A stretch of DNA of 64,000 nt from positions 496,001 through 560,000 of the forward strand of contig JAHBBC010000007.1 in the NCBI GenBank assembly GCA_019915015.1, read 5' to 3'. Positions 44,835 to 56,406 of the stretch are shown here, piece after piece. The position numbers and the translations under genes were made by a program. The stretch is from Auriscalpium vulgare. Taxonomy: Eukaryota > Basidiomycota > Agaricomycetes > Russulales > Auriscalpiaceae. The notes under the pieces are model-generated. The model did not search any database and was not told the DNA's origin. It was given only the letters and a program-made list of their open reading frames with translations. Every line of letters starts with the position of its first letter. Position 1 is the first letter of the stretch.

Positions 44835-47199
44835 ATGGTCAAAGTCGCCATCCTCCTCGCGTCCATACTCACCCTGTCTCTCGCCAAGCCGCATGCCACC
44901 CGCGACATGCGCCTGCACGAGCGCCGCGCGCACGCGCCAGCGGGCTTCACCAGCAAGGGCCCCCCGCCTTCGGACAAGGTGCTCTCCCTGCGTCTGGCGC
45001 TCAAGCAGACCGACATCAAGGGGCTACAGGATGCGCTCTACGACGTTAGCACGCCCGGCAGTGCTAAATACGGGCAGCATTTGTCAAAGGAAGAGGTGGG
45101 CAATTGCTAACAGGGCCGTCGACGGCCTTTACTGAATCTTTTTGTGACATAGGTGCACAATTTTGTCGCGCCGACGTCGGAGACGGTCGATGCTGTCAAC
45201 GCCTGGCTCGCCAAGAATGGCCTGACGGGGACCAAGATGTCCCCCCATAGCGACTGGATCGGCATCCAGACGACTGTCGAGAAGGCCAATGAACTCTTCG
45301 ATGCGCAGTTCACGACCTTCACGCACGACGAATCCGGCGTAGATTCCATCAACACTCTCGAGTACTCCATCCCCGGATCTCTCAAAGAGCACATCAACCT
45401 CGTGCACCCGACGACCTCGTACGTTTCCACGTTCCTTTTCATACTGAGTTTTCTTGCTGATCGCAGATAATGAACAGGTTCTCCCGCCCTCTTGGACCAC
45501 AGACGGTGTCCATACCCCTGTCTTCCATCGTTCCGCGAGGCAATGCCAGCGCCTTGGCGTCATGCAGCACCTTCACCCCTAGCTGCCTCCAGTCGCTCTA
45601 CGGCATCCCGGCCACAGCTGCGACTCAGAAGTCTAATTCGATAGCTGTCGCCGGGTTCGACGAGGAGTTTGCGAATCGTGATGACCTGGAGGTGCGGAGT
45701 CTACCGTGATTCGGCTGGCCAACGGGGCACGGGCTGATCGGACGTGTAGTCATTCCTGGCGGCCAACCGCAAGGATATGTCCTCGTCGACCACTTTCACC
45801 TTGGAGACTCTCGACAGTGGACATAACAACCAGACCAAGAGCGAGGCTGGCAATGAGGCGGTCAGTTCTTCGTCTTTACCAGACCACACGCCCAGTTTCT
45901 GACAGGAAATGCAGAACCTCGACATTCAGTATACCGTCGGCCTCGCAACCGGTGTGCCCACTGTATTCATCTCCGTTGGCGAGGCATTCCAGGATGGCAG
46001 ACTCGTTGGCTTCTTGGACATTGTTAACCACCTCCTCGACAAGGCTGTTCCTAACCAAGTCATGACCACCAGCTACAGCTTTGACGAGCGTGACTTGTCG
46101 GATGAACTAGCCCAGTAAGTACTCACCCGCTCCTGGCGCGCTCGCGGCACTTATCATTCGACAGCTCCCTCTGCAACGCCTACGCGCAGCTCGGTGCCCT
46201 CGGAACGACCGTCCTCTTCTCATCCGGTGACGGTGGTGTCGCCGGCACTCGGCTTAAGAACTGCACGCAGTTCGTCCCGACCTTCCCCGGAACCTGCCCC
46301 TTGTACGTGTTCTCCTGCCTTTTCCGCCGCTGTTCACACTCATCCGCCTCCCAGCGTGACCACCGTCGGCGCGACCTCGGGTACCTACGAGACGGCTGCG
46401 GACCTCTCCGCGGGTGGCTTCTCCAATATCTTCAGCACACCCGACTACCAGATACAGGCCAAGGCCGTGTACCTCGACACGCTCGGCTCCACTTACAGCG
46501 GACTGTTCAACTCAAGCGGCCGCGGGTACCCCGACGTCGCCGCCATCGGAGAGAATGTCGCCATTGTCACCAAAGGCAACGGGGTCACGATGGAGGGCAC
46601 CAGCTGTTCCACTCCCATATTCGCCAGCGTCGTCGCCCTCCTCAACGACCGCCTCATCGCGGCCGGCAAGTCGCCCCTCGGGTTCCTCAACCCCTTACTG
46701 TACTCGGCCGCCGGCGTTGCTGCCCTCAACGACATCACGTCCGGCAGCAACCCGGGCTGCGGCACGACTGGCTTCCCCGCGGCCACTGGTTGGGACCCGG
46801 TATGTGCTCGCTATCTGTACGCTGTCGTGCCGGAGCTGACTGGCTACGATTCTGCAGGTCACCGGCCTGGGCTCGCCTAACTTCGCCAAGCTTCTCGAGC
46901 TTGTTATGTACGGGAGCGTCACGAAGGACGCGCATGCAACGACTCCTTCAGGCAACGAGTCGCTGCTGAGCGCCGGCGCTGCCGCGAACACCGCGAACAT
47001 GCAGGACTGCTTCTTCGAGCGCCACAAGACCGCGCTCATCATCTCAGGTGCTGTGGCGGCCGGGCTGCTGCTGCTGCTGCTCGCCGCCGGGATCTTCGCG
47101 GCGGTGAAGTGGCGCCAGTCGGGACGGCGCACGTACCGCCCGCTGGACGAGCCGGCGCCGGTGGGGGTGATGAAGAACGTCGTGAGGTTCCATGATTAG
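44835..47199 (+). CDS. Sedolisin (S53 serine peptidase, tripeptidyl-peptidase type) with C-terminal membrane anchor
   Basis: Sedolisins are acid-active secreted serine-carboxyl peptidases. A signal peptide (MVKVAILLASILTLSLAKP) leads into the pro-kumamolisin prodomain (LRLALKQTDIKGLQDALYDV, STPGSAKYGQHLSKEEV). The catalytic domain includes the Glu/Asp pair in NEANLDIQY, created across an intron, and the catalytic Ser in GTSCSTPIFASVVALLNDR. The calcium-site region is TGWDPVTGLGSPNF. The oxyanion segment reads SYSFDERD, not the common SYGDDE type. Typical sedolisins stop soon after this point. This one continues in frame about 95 residues through a 20-residue hydrophobic helix (LIISGAVAAGLLLLLLAAGI) and a basic cytosolic tail (VKWRQSGRRTYR). 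Six introns keep frame. A dead copy lies at 11860-13930. Confidence 0.92.
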
Positions 47200-47633
47200 T
47201 ATTCGGAGTTGGCGAGGTGGCAGATATCTAACAGTAGGGATGGAGGTTTTACGAACTCATGATACTCATGCACACGGACAACAGTTTACGACATGGACAG
47301 TACGACTCAGAGACGATCCTTACATAGTGCATCGGCATGATGTATCTCTGCTGATTTATGCCATCACGGACTCTTGCACACGTTCACCGCTGTTTTACCC
47401 ACGCAATATTTACTCTCCCGAAACACGGACATTGGCACATGTATATTATTGAACGGGACATTGTAAATTCAGAGTACTTGGGCACGAGCACTTGAGCATT
47501 GCTTGAGCATGGTACGCCATGATCGATGAGCCCGAGCATCGTCGAGGACGGACAGCGCTGACATTGTGTTCAGGAATCAGTCATGATCCGACGTATTCCG
47601 AACGCTGGGCCCCAACTTGTTGGGTAAATTATA

Positions 47634-47775
47634 GGGTTGCTAGTTTATATTTGTCATGTCGGGAGCTAGCAGGCAACCCAAAACAGCGAAGAACAGGTGA
47701 GGGAATTCTCCGCGTCGTTCTGGATCTCAGCTGGCGATCGAAAGATTCTTTCACCAACATCCATTGCTCGTATTC
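47634..47775 (+). repeat. Dispersed repeat family 2, copy 1
   Basis: This matches the reverse complement of about 61132-61272. Shared blocks include TGTCATGTCG, GAGCTAGCAGGCAA, AGAACAGGTGAG-like sequence and CAGCTGGCGATCGAAAGA. The family differs from repeat family 1, although both have their second copies within 1.2 kb of each other near 61-62 kb. Confidence 0.8.
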
Positions 47776-48944
47776 AATGCGCGACGGTGGCGAGCACTTG
47801 GTCAACGTCAACTCTCAACAGGGCTTGAAGTGCGCTTCTCTATCGCAAGTGGGCAATTAACATACTGTAATCATCGAGTGACATCTTTTGCATTCGTCAC
47901 AACGACACTTTAGCGACTACAGCTAGTCGGGGCACCAGACTCTATCAGACTCCACAAATCCATCCATCATGTCGATATCCAGTCCCCCAATCCGATACTA
48001 GATGCGCCTAGCAAGGCCTATTCGCGTGTGCTCCGCACGTTCCACCGGCGTCGTCGCGCATCCCCCGGAGCCACAAAGAGCCTGCGAGGGCAGGCCGGCT
48101 GCACGCCCAGGCGTCCATGACCACCCGTGTGTCCGCCAGAATCTGAAGATTGCTTGGTAGATACGTCGACGCGAGTGATGTCACCTCGCTTCGAGGACGC
48201 AGGGCGGGCCTTGCTGCACGTCACCGAACGTGTTGGACCTTGGTTGTCTCGAGTCACCCTGCAGCTGCGCACGAGGTACAGTACGCAGTTTGTAGATCCG
48301 CGAGTGCGCGCATCGAGTGCATCTTGCGGCCCTGCCTTGCCCTCAACCAGTCGTGGGTGTCTTCGCGCAGCTGAGCACGAGGTAGATCCGCGAGTCTGCG
48401 CGAAACGAGCACAATCAGCAGCATAATGACGCGATCGTGCTGCCTCGACCAATCGTGGAGCCTCTTTGCCCAGCCCGAGTCCACCGCGGACAGCGCGACG
48501 TCGCCGCGCTCGCGGGTACGGGCTCCGACGGCCCCAACGTGCGACTTAACGGTGGCGCGAACTTGTCGTCGACATCGCGGCGAACGTTAACAAAGCCGCC
48601 ACCTCGGTCGCCCGTCCGCGCACGCGCCGGCGCTGTTCGAGTGATTGAGATCCATAGTTCAAGGCATGTATCCCGGATGCGAGAACCCCCGAATTCCGGA
48701 ATGGCGTCGGACGTCAGGTAGACCGGAGCACCGAGTTGGCGCCATTGAAGCGATGGATTTCCCTGCGCTCCGGGAACCGCGCAGGTAGTGCAGGTCGTAA
48801 GTAGCTCGCTAGTGCGTGAGGCAGGCCTGTGGGTCGGAGCGGATGCCACGCCCGCCATCTTGTTGATGGTATTGTTCGTTCTGCGAGCCGCCCTGCACCC
48901 TCTGCGCCCCCACAACTTGAATGATGTCGGACCGCGCGAGTCAC

Positions 48945-49360
48945 TGATGACATGCAGAGCTCGCGAGAAAGGGTCCAGAGACCGTTGGCAGAGCAGAACG
49001 GAGAACGGGGACCAGTCTGTCGCTGGGCGCAGAGAAATGTACGCACGTCTGCAGTTCGGCCAGCACTCAGCGCGTCCGGGCCCCGAGCTGAGAGATGCTG
49101 CTGATCCGCACGAGTCAGGACGAGCTGCCGACGCTAGTGCTCGGGCCCCGGACATGATGTCATGCAGAAAGGGTCCAGAGACGAGACGAGGCCAAGTCGC
49201 GTTGCAGCCGACGTCGCGTACAAGGCAAGAGATCTTGATCCCCGCGCAGCTCGATCATGATGTCATGCAGAACTCGCCAGAAGGCAGAACGTCAGCCCTG
49301 CAGGGGAAACCGGACGCAGCATGAAGTCATGTCGAACTCTCCAGAAGGAAAGTGTAGCTA
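48945..49360 (+). repeat. Degenerate direct repeats around a GATGTCATGCAGAA core
   Basis: The string CTGATGACATGCAGAGCTCG (48947) recurs as ATGATGTCATGCAGAAAGGG (49155), ATGATGTCATGCAGAACTCG (49256) and ATGAAGTCATGTCGAACTCT (49321). GGGTCCAGAGAC or CCAGAAGG follows the core. Spacing is irregular (about 65-210 bp). They are non-coding and of unknown origin. Confidence 0.6.
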
Positions 49361-50803
49361 GGCAGGCGAGAGGATGCCGGGGCCGGGGAACGTGTTGCCC
49401 TTGCCGCGGCGAATCCGATAGTCTATCAGAAGATCACCCGCGGCGGAGGGCGAGCCAGTCGTGTCCAGCGTACTTCGGAAGGCCACCGCGATGCCACGAT
49501 CGCGACAGGATCAACGGGGGCACGCCGGGATCATTGGCGCGGGGCAGGTTCGGGACGGCGAGCGTACCGCGGGGCGCGACGTGGCGGGGCTGGGCGCGTG
49601 ACGCTGCATTCGGCCGACGAAGGCAGGCCAGCTGGGCACGGCGCAGAACGGCGGAGAACAGCGTGGAACGGGGCACGACATTGCCTCCCGCGCGATAAGT
49701 GCTCGCGCACAGGCGCCGAGGAACGTGGGGGCACGCGAGGCCTCGGCCGGAAGGCACGCAGGTTCGCAGAGGACGAATGGACATATGTGTTGTGTAATAG
49801 GGTGGGCGGATGTGATTAGGGTCGGCGCGGAATGGGGCAGGTGCGTGCCGTGGCGCGGGCGTGTAGCAGAGAAGCGTCGCGCCAGAGCCAGCGCGAAGGA
49901 GATCGCTGCACAGGAAGCGCGCCGTGCCCGATGCGACGCGTGCTCCGGGCGTTTGACACGGACGTCCGACGCGGTTGCTGGTGGCCACGGTGCATTTGGA
50001 TGGCATGGAGAACGCGGCGGGGGTCTGAGCTTGCTGGCAGGTCGGCGGCGGAGACTAGGGTCCAGGCTGGCATCTGCTGCACGGCAGGCAGCGCGCGCGA
50101 AAGAGAAACGTCTGATGGGATGCAGGGCGAGAGTATGTCCGTCCGCAACGGGCAAGGTTCGTGGAGCGGGGTTGCGCCGGGGGTAGATTGCAGCACGCGT
50201 CCAGGCGACGGTGCTAGAAGGCCACTGTGTGTCTTCCACGCAGCGCACGCAGCCGCGGTAGGCGCACGCCCGATCTGAGGACGCTGCAGCGGCAGATCCA
50301 TTGGGAGCAGTGTGCCCGGGTGTCGCGTCTCGAGGGGCGGGTAGACAGGGAGCACAGGGGTCTGTTGTTGCAGGGGTTGCGCACAGGCGGCGGAGGGGAA
50401 CAGGCCGCGCGGGCTCGACCAGGCCCAATTTATGATGGGCACGGCGTTGCGTGGGGCGGCCGGCGATTGGGAGGACGGGGCATCACGTGGGGGACGCTGG
50501 AATGCGCGATGGACGTCGGTGGAATGTGATGGAAATTGACGTGGTCGCTGAGGTACGGCCCCGACGCGCTTTGCCCGCCCTCTGCGCGCCGTGGCGGCGT
50601 CGGAGGGACGCCAATCGACCGGCGTGGACGAGTGTGTTGTGGCGGGGGGGTCGTCGCGGACGTCGAGGGCGGGGGGCGGGGATGACATCATGGCGGCGGG
50701 GGAGATGGGATCTTGTGTCTGGGCATGTGACGTCAGAGGACCTAGAACGTACAAGGAAACCGATTTGTTGTCCGTCCCGCCTCTTCGCCAGTCGCCAACC
50801 ACC

Positions 50804-53066
50804 ATGGATTTCTTCTCCCTTCCACACGCAAAGCAGCAGGCCACAGACGACGACCAGGATGGCGCAACAGACCTCTTCGCAAAGGCCATCGACGCCCGCT
50901 ACAGCGCCGCCACCGTCCCCGCCGTCCCCCCCGCCCTCTCCATCGCACACCGCAGGCAGACTCCCATGTCCCTCTCCCTCCCTCCCATCCCCGGCCCATC
51001 GAGGCCATCCCCCGCCCTCCGACTCCCCCAGCAGCAGTCCTCCGCCCACCACCACCAGCCCCAGCCCTCTCCGGCCGCCGCACAGTTCACCGCGGCTGCC
51101 CCCGACGACCTCCCCAAACTCCTAGAGGACCCGCATACCCTCATCCTCGACCTCCGTCCCCTTCCCACCTACCTCACCTCCCGTCTTCCGCGCGCATTGC
51201 CCTTGTCCGTGCCCTCGACGCTCCTCCGCCGCCCGCTCTTCTCGACCGAGAAGCTCGCCGAGATGCTTCCCAACCGCGCAGCACGCAGAAATTTTTCCCA
51301 ATGGCGCAGCGCACATCGCATTCTTGTATACGACGTCGACTCCTCCGTCCTCCCAGAGGGCAACAACATCCTCGGCTTGCTGCGCAAGTTCCGCACAGAG
51401 CTCGGCGTCGCCGTCGAGCCTGCGTCTCCCTCCCCAGCCGGTGGAGTCAAGCTGGAGCACCAGCTCCTCTGGCTCAAGGGCGGCTTCCAGACCGTCTGGC
51501 GGGAACGCCACGACCTCATCGACTCTGAGCAGGCTCCCGACCACGACGAGGACGAGTCTCCCTCTCCCCCGAACATGGCCTCCCCGACGATCGAGAAGGC
51601 CGACGCCGGCTTCGGTACCTCGGCGGCGGCCGCGCGGGGGGCAGCGCTCCGCCCAAACCACCTGCCCATGAGCGCATTCACGGTCAGCTCCACCACCTCT
51701 TCCCAGCGATCTGGAGCGGCGCACCACCAGCGATACCTCGGCAAGCAAGCCGCCGCCGCCCGCGAGCACGTCCATCCCTCGGCGCCAGTGGACCCCGCAT
51801 CCGGCGAGTCCGCCCCGGCATCCGGCAGCGTCGCCTACAACCCGTTCTACGACACCATCCGCCAGAATCTCGAGCTCTCTCAGGGCATCACGGAGCGGAT
51901 AACCCTGCGGATAAGCAAGGACGCCAAGGAGCGCGTGGCGGATCTGCCGTTCTTGTGGTTGCGCGAGATTGGGCGATGGGCCGGCGTCGATGGCGAGGGG
52001 ATGGACGACGACGACGACGAAGGCGGCGGGAGTGGAAGCGGCCTCGGGAGCGGGCGCAGCGGCAGCGAGATGAGCGGGACAGACAGCGGGGACGACAGCG
52101 GCAGCGGGAGGGAGCATCAGGACATCGTCAAGGCGCCCTTACGCGTACACTTCCCCGCGACGCAGCCTGGCGTTCCCCACGACGCCGAGGGGGGCGAAGA
52201 CATGGCTGAAGGCTCTGAAGCGCTGGCGATGCAGTTCTACCGCATCGAACTGGGCGAGCAGCGACGGTTGATGGGAGTGATGGAACACCATTCGCGAGAG
52301 AGCGGGGACGTTATTGGAGACGACGCAGAGGGAGGCGGGCGGACGAAGCAGGGGAAGAGGCGAAAGAGCAAAAAGACGAGCTCTGGATCGGGGAAGGACG
52401 GGGCAAAGGGGACAACGCGTGGCGGTCACGCGAAGGGCGGATTCCCGTACAGTATAACAGCTGGTGTAGAGAAGGGCGCCAAGAACAGGTGCGTGTGTGT
52501 AGATCGAGACGCCCACGGATTGCTGACGGATGCTCATGCTGCCACCCCTTTCCTATCTCTGCCGGTAGATATCGCAATATCTGGCCCTTCGAGCACGCAC
52601 GTGTCCGCCTCCAGAAGTCAAAGACCAGGCCGTCCGAGGATACCACGATTCCTGAGCGGCAGAAGAACCAGCCCGCGCCGCTGTACGCACTCAAATTGCC
52701 GCCGGCCAGCCAGTTCCTGCCGCCTGCGCAGCTCGCCCTGCCCTCGGGCACCGTGCTCTCGCTGCCGTTGGAGACCCCCAAGGCCTCCAGCAGCGACGAC
52801 TATGTCAACGCATCCTACGTCCAGCCCATCGCCACCAAGAAGCGGTACATCGCAACACAAGGTCCGCTACCTGAGACGTTCAACGATTTCTGGCTGTGAG
52901 TTTGATTTCCGAGTCATTGTGATGAGCAGCGCTAACCGTTATCTCCCCCTCCCATCTCTGATCGGCGAACGGTCTCGCCCTTGGGTCTCGGTCTTACGGC
53001 GTAGACTTGTGTGGGAGCAGAATGTTCACGTGATCGTGATGCTCACCCGCGAAGTCGAAGGCGCGG
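50804..53066 (+). pseudogene. Protein tyrosine phosphatase gene, 5' part (interrupted by hAT element)
   Basis: The start MDFFSLPHAKQQ at 50804 opens a protein like fungal MAPK-inactivating phosphatases (Pyp1/Ptp2/Ptp3 type). A low-complexity leader precedes a rhodanese/Cdc25-like domain (LILDLRPLPTYLTSRLPRAL, WRSAHRILVYDVDSS; about 51140-51350). Acidic/Ser-rich linkers follow, then the first half of the PTP domain: RYRNIWPFEHARVRL-like sequence, DDYVNASYVQPIATKKRYIA, TQGPLPETFNDFWL and LVWEQNVHVIVMLTREVEGA. The reading frame is cut at 53066 by a transposon. Joining to 58392 would give EVEGAVIKCGNYW, so the interruption is a clean insertion. As sequenced the gene cannot make an active phosphatase. 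Confidence 0.9.
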
Positions 53067-53445
53067 TAGTGTTGCGGGAAAAACCTCTGGCCAGTATCCC
53101 CCCGGTAAGGTACCGGTGGCGCTCCTAGCCGGGGAGGTATCAAACCGGTACCGTACCAGGGAAATAGTCACGTGATGTTTAGTTCCCACGCAGTAGCAGC
53201 TCGATTTTCGCGTACACACGAGGATTTGGAATGGTTTCAATGCATCAGATGAAGATTTAGCAGTGTATGTATCCATAGCCAAATTGCCAGAGCTTAGCCG
53301 TAGGTGCCCCGACCTGTACGAATTCGCTGCTGCCTGCTACACAAGTGTCATGATTTGTCAGCAGACGCGGCTTTTGCAAGGCTGCCGCAGCACTCGAGCG
53401 TACATTGTAACAACGCGTACAATACATACTGAAACCTCGGGAGGC

Positions 53446-56177
53446 TTATTGAAACAAGGCATCTGTGCTGAAATCATTGTCCTCTTCATCAGAATCTGGT
53501 ATGCTCTCGTCCCTAGCCTGACCTGCACTGACTCCGACAGCAGGGTTCCGACGTGCAGGAAGCTGAGCTTCCTCCGCGAGGACATCAGATAAAATTGCAG
53601 ACCTCAGGTTGATGTGAGGCATCTTGATGAAAGCATTGGCAGGTTCGTACGGTTCTGCCAGGTCTTCACCTTGAACGTCATTGTCGTCTTCTTCGTCCGA
53701 CATCGGTGCGGGTGCGTTTTCTGAAGAGGGGAATACCTTCTTTTCGATGTTGTAGAACTTGACCGAAGGAATTGATTAGTGTGCGCGCACACCTGCTCGA
53801 ATGGTTGGAACACTGTGTACTTCAATAAAGAACGGAGGTTGCTTACCTTGCTCTTAGACATGTGGTACTGTCGGACTTGAGTCATTGCAGACATGTTATG
53901 CACGGATAGCCGATTCCTATGCTTTGGAGTAAGCCATGTGAATGTAGAGCCAGTCCGTTCATCGGGCATGGAGTTGACTCGGACGGAATACAGTTTGATA
54001 GCGAGATGCTATTCATGACAGCATCAGTCGGCAGCGCTCGGTGAATCATACGGACACGAACACGTACCGGAAGGATGTGCACATTATCAGAGCCAACACG
54101 GCCCTTCCACCACTTAAGGACCGCCTGCGGAACCGTATCGTCGAGCGGATGATCGAATGGGAACTGGTGTCGAGCATAGGCTAGAGTTTCCCTGTGAAGT
54201 TGGGCTGTAAATGATTTCCCTTTTTTTGCCCACTTCAAGAATGCCTTCTTATGGCCATGAACGATCTCTTTCTCTCCGATGTTGGCTAAGAAGCGGACAA
54301 CGGACTCGAAAATTGATGGATGCCGAACACCAATGAGTGTCACCTTCTCGCCTTCCGGTAGCCACAGGTCCGACGTGATAAGATCTGATTGATGCACACA
54401 TAAGACAGCGACGAGATGCAAGCAAAAGAATGGCTCTAACCAGGGTTCAGATATGCTGCAGCAAGGTATGCATTATTAGCTATGTTGCCATCCAGAAAGA
54501 GTTGGCGATGTCGCGCATTGAGGATGCCGCGGATGGCGTTCGCGACCTCAGCGTCAAAATACAGCCTAGGATTTTGAAAGGCGTCCTCTGTTGCACGAAT
54601 AACAGCATGCCAGAATATATAGACGTCGGCAGCAGTTGCCTCCAGAGCCTCCAGGCAGGCTAATGCCTTTGTTGCAGGCAAAGTGGCCGCGATGAACTGG
54701 GAGAGACCAGACTCGAACTTGAATGTCTGGTGATCATCCGGTGCAGGCTGAAAATACTCAGCAATTTCCTGCGAATGTTGTCAGCAAGTCATTTCGTCTA
54801 GTCGATCCATCAATTGTACCTCATAAAGTCCGTTAGGCGATTCACGGATGACTTTCTTGATCGCAGCTGAGGACCGATGGACAGAGCGAGCAGAGAGCGG
54901 GATTGTTGCGAATCTCGTCTTTCCGATAGCCTCCAGGCCGCGTCCTGTCTTTAGTTTTTCACGAGCTTTCTTGAGGGCTGCATGTCCAGCGTGCGAGGTA
55001 TGAAATAATGTTATTGTCTGCCGCACCACACGGATGATCTGGTTGCGGATTAGATCTGATTAATGCTGGTAGTGTGGACGTTTGCGCACCGGTTGAAAAC
55101 ATCAATGAGATTAATCTCAAGGATTGTGCGATTCAAGTGATGGCAAACATCCGCAAGATTGAGCGCAGTGGGCATGAGGGCCAGAATTGCAATGGAACGC
55201 GAGGCTCGCGTGTTACCCGTGCTATCACATGTCAGGCCGGAAAACCTGGACGGACCGATGGCATTGACAATCTGCGCGAAGTTGTTAGAAATCGCTGAAG
55301 TAGTTAAGTTCCAATGCCCACGTACCGGACTTGCGACATTCTCAACGATCCAAGGTGCAGTGTGCGACTCGGAAGTTGCCTCCCGTGTGTCCATCAAGTA
55401 TACTTCACGGTCTGAGGTCGAGACGTGTACAGTCCAGTAGGACTCACGACCTGTCGAAGTTCCGCCGTCATAGGAGAGAGTGAGGTCTTCCTGACCTTGC
55501 AGATACTTGAGTTGCTCCCGGCGGACCCACGATGCTTCGTTTACGATGCCTTCATATTCGAGCTTGTCTCTGGTTGAAGGTGCATATGATGGTAAGGCAA
55601 TCTCAAGCATCTCCTTCCACTCCGGGCGCGAGACGATATATGTTGGCAAACCCGCGACGCATATGAGTTTAAGAATGGCAAGGTCGAGCTTTCTGTGACG
55701 CTCGAGCTTCCCAAGCGCCTTTGCTTGCCGAAAGAACGCATGTGTCGCGGCGCCTGCATCTTGCTTCTCCCCATCTTGTCCAATTCCATCTTGAGCTCCT
55801 AGTTCCTTCGCAACCATCATGGATCCTTTCGAATTGGTGAGCTCCTGGACCTGCGCAGACAGTGCCTTTCCAGCTGAATGTATGTGCACTTTCTCCCGCA
55901 GCTCTGAGGACAGCTTGGGGCAGTCCTTTGCATGACGAACGACTCGGATCAACGCTCGATGTCGGAAAGTATGATGGCAAGGGTTATCAGGACCTCCGAC
56001 ACAGCGCCAGAGCAGCGTAGTTGGATTGTCGCGGCGATAGCAAGCCTCGGTGAGAGCGTCCATCAGAGGATCCGGCGGCCGTCCTCCCCGGCGCGCATCC
56101 TTCTTCGGCTGCACCCATTTGACAAGGTCACCAGGGTTAAGCTCAATCTCCATGTCGCTCCCATCTTCTTCCCCCAT
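53446..56177 (-). CDS. hAT transposase
   Basis: Exons in order give a BED-like zinc-binding region (LLWRCVGGPDNPCHHTFRHR, then H-x4-C) and the RNase H-like catalytic fold. The first Asp is likely in LTLSYDGGTSTGRESYW and the second in LTCDSTGNTRASR. LADVCHHLNRTILEI is the C-H motif seen in hAT proteins. Further exons read TLFHTSHAGHAALKKAREKL, then LEALEATAADVYIFWHAVI and ARHRQLFLDGNIANNAYLAA. The C-terminal dimerisation region is AVLKWWKGRVGSDNVHILP and then SMPDERTGSTFTWLTPKHRN. An acidic tail ends at 53446. The start is uncertain: the first ATG in frame is 56177, but the frame extends upstream through a GTAAGT...TTACAG intron into an ATG-less stretch overlapping the protease ORF. Confidence 0.85.
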
Positions 56178-56406
56178 CTCGTTCACATACGGAGCTGCGC
56201 CGTCCGCAACTCCTTCGGCATCTGATTTCTGTTCATCGAGCTGCTGGTCTTGCAGTACCGGTGAACTACTAGGCTGCTTGTGCGTAGCGACTGTGTTTCC
56301 GCCCGAACGCTTTGCAACCTGTAAGCAAAGCTTCTGTTACTTACTGCTGTCGCGCGCTGACAACCTCTTTGGGCACTTACAGTTGACGTTCCAGCAATAT
56401 GCAGAT

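Larger units (their letters stand above)
47200..50803. other. 3.6-kb gene-free, GC-rich and repeat-bearing region
   Basis: I found no supported gene between the sedolisin and the tyrosine phosphatase. Long open frames on the minus strand (48415-49155, 49511-50428, 49816-50889) overlap in different frames. They are rich in Arg, Pro, Ala and Cys with no domain-like pattern, as expected from stop-poor GC-rich DNA. The part from 48000 to 49400 contains degenerate repeated motifs, listed separately. Copy 1 of dispersed repeat 2 sits at 47634-47775. The PTP promoter should be in the last few hundred bases. Confidence 0.5.

Noticed and set aside
48415..49155. 246-codon minus-strand open frame
   Set aside because: Composition is random-like, it overlaps degenerate repeats, and it has no homology that I recognise.
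49511..50889. Long minus-strand open frames (305 and 357 codons)
   Set aside because: They overlap each other and a third frame, are rich in Arg, Pro, Ala and Cys without domain patterns, and reflect lack of stop codons in GC-rich DNA.
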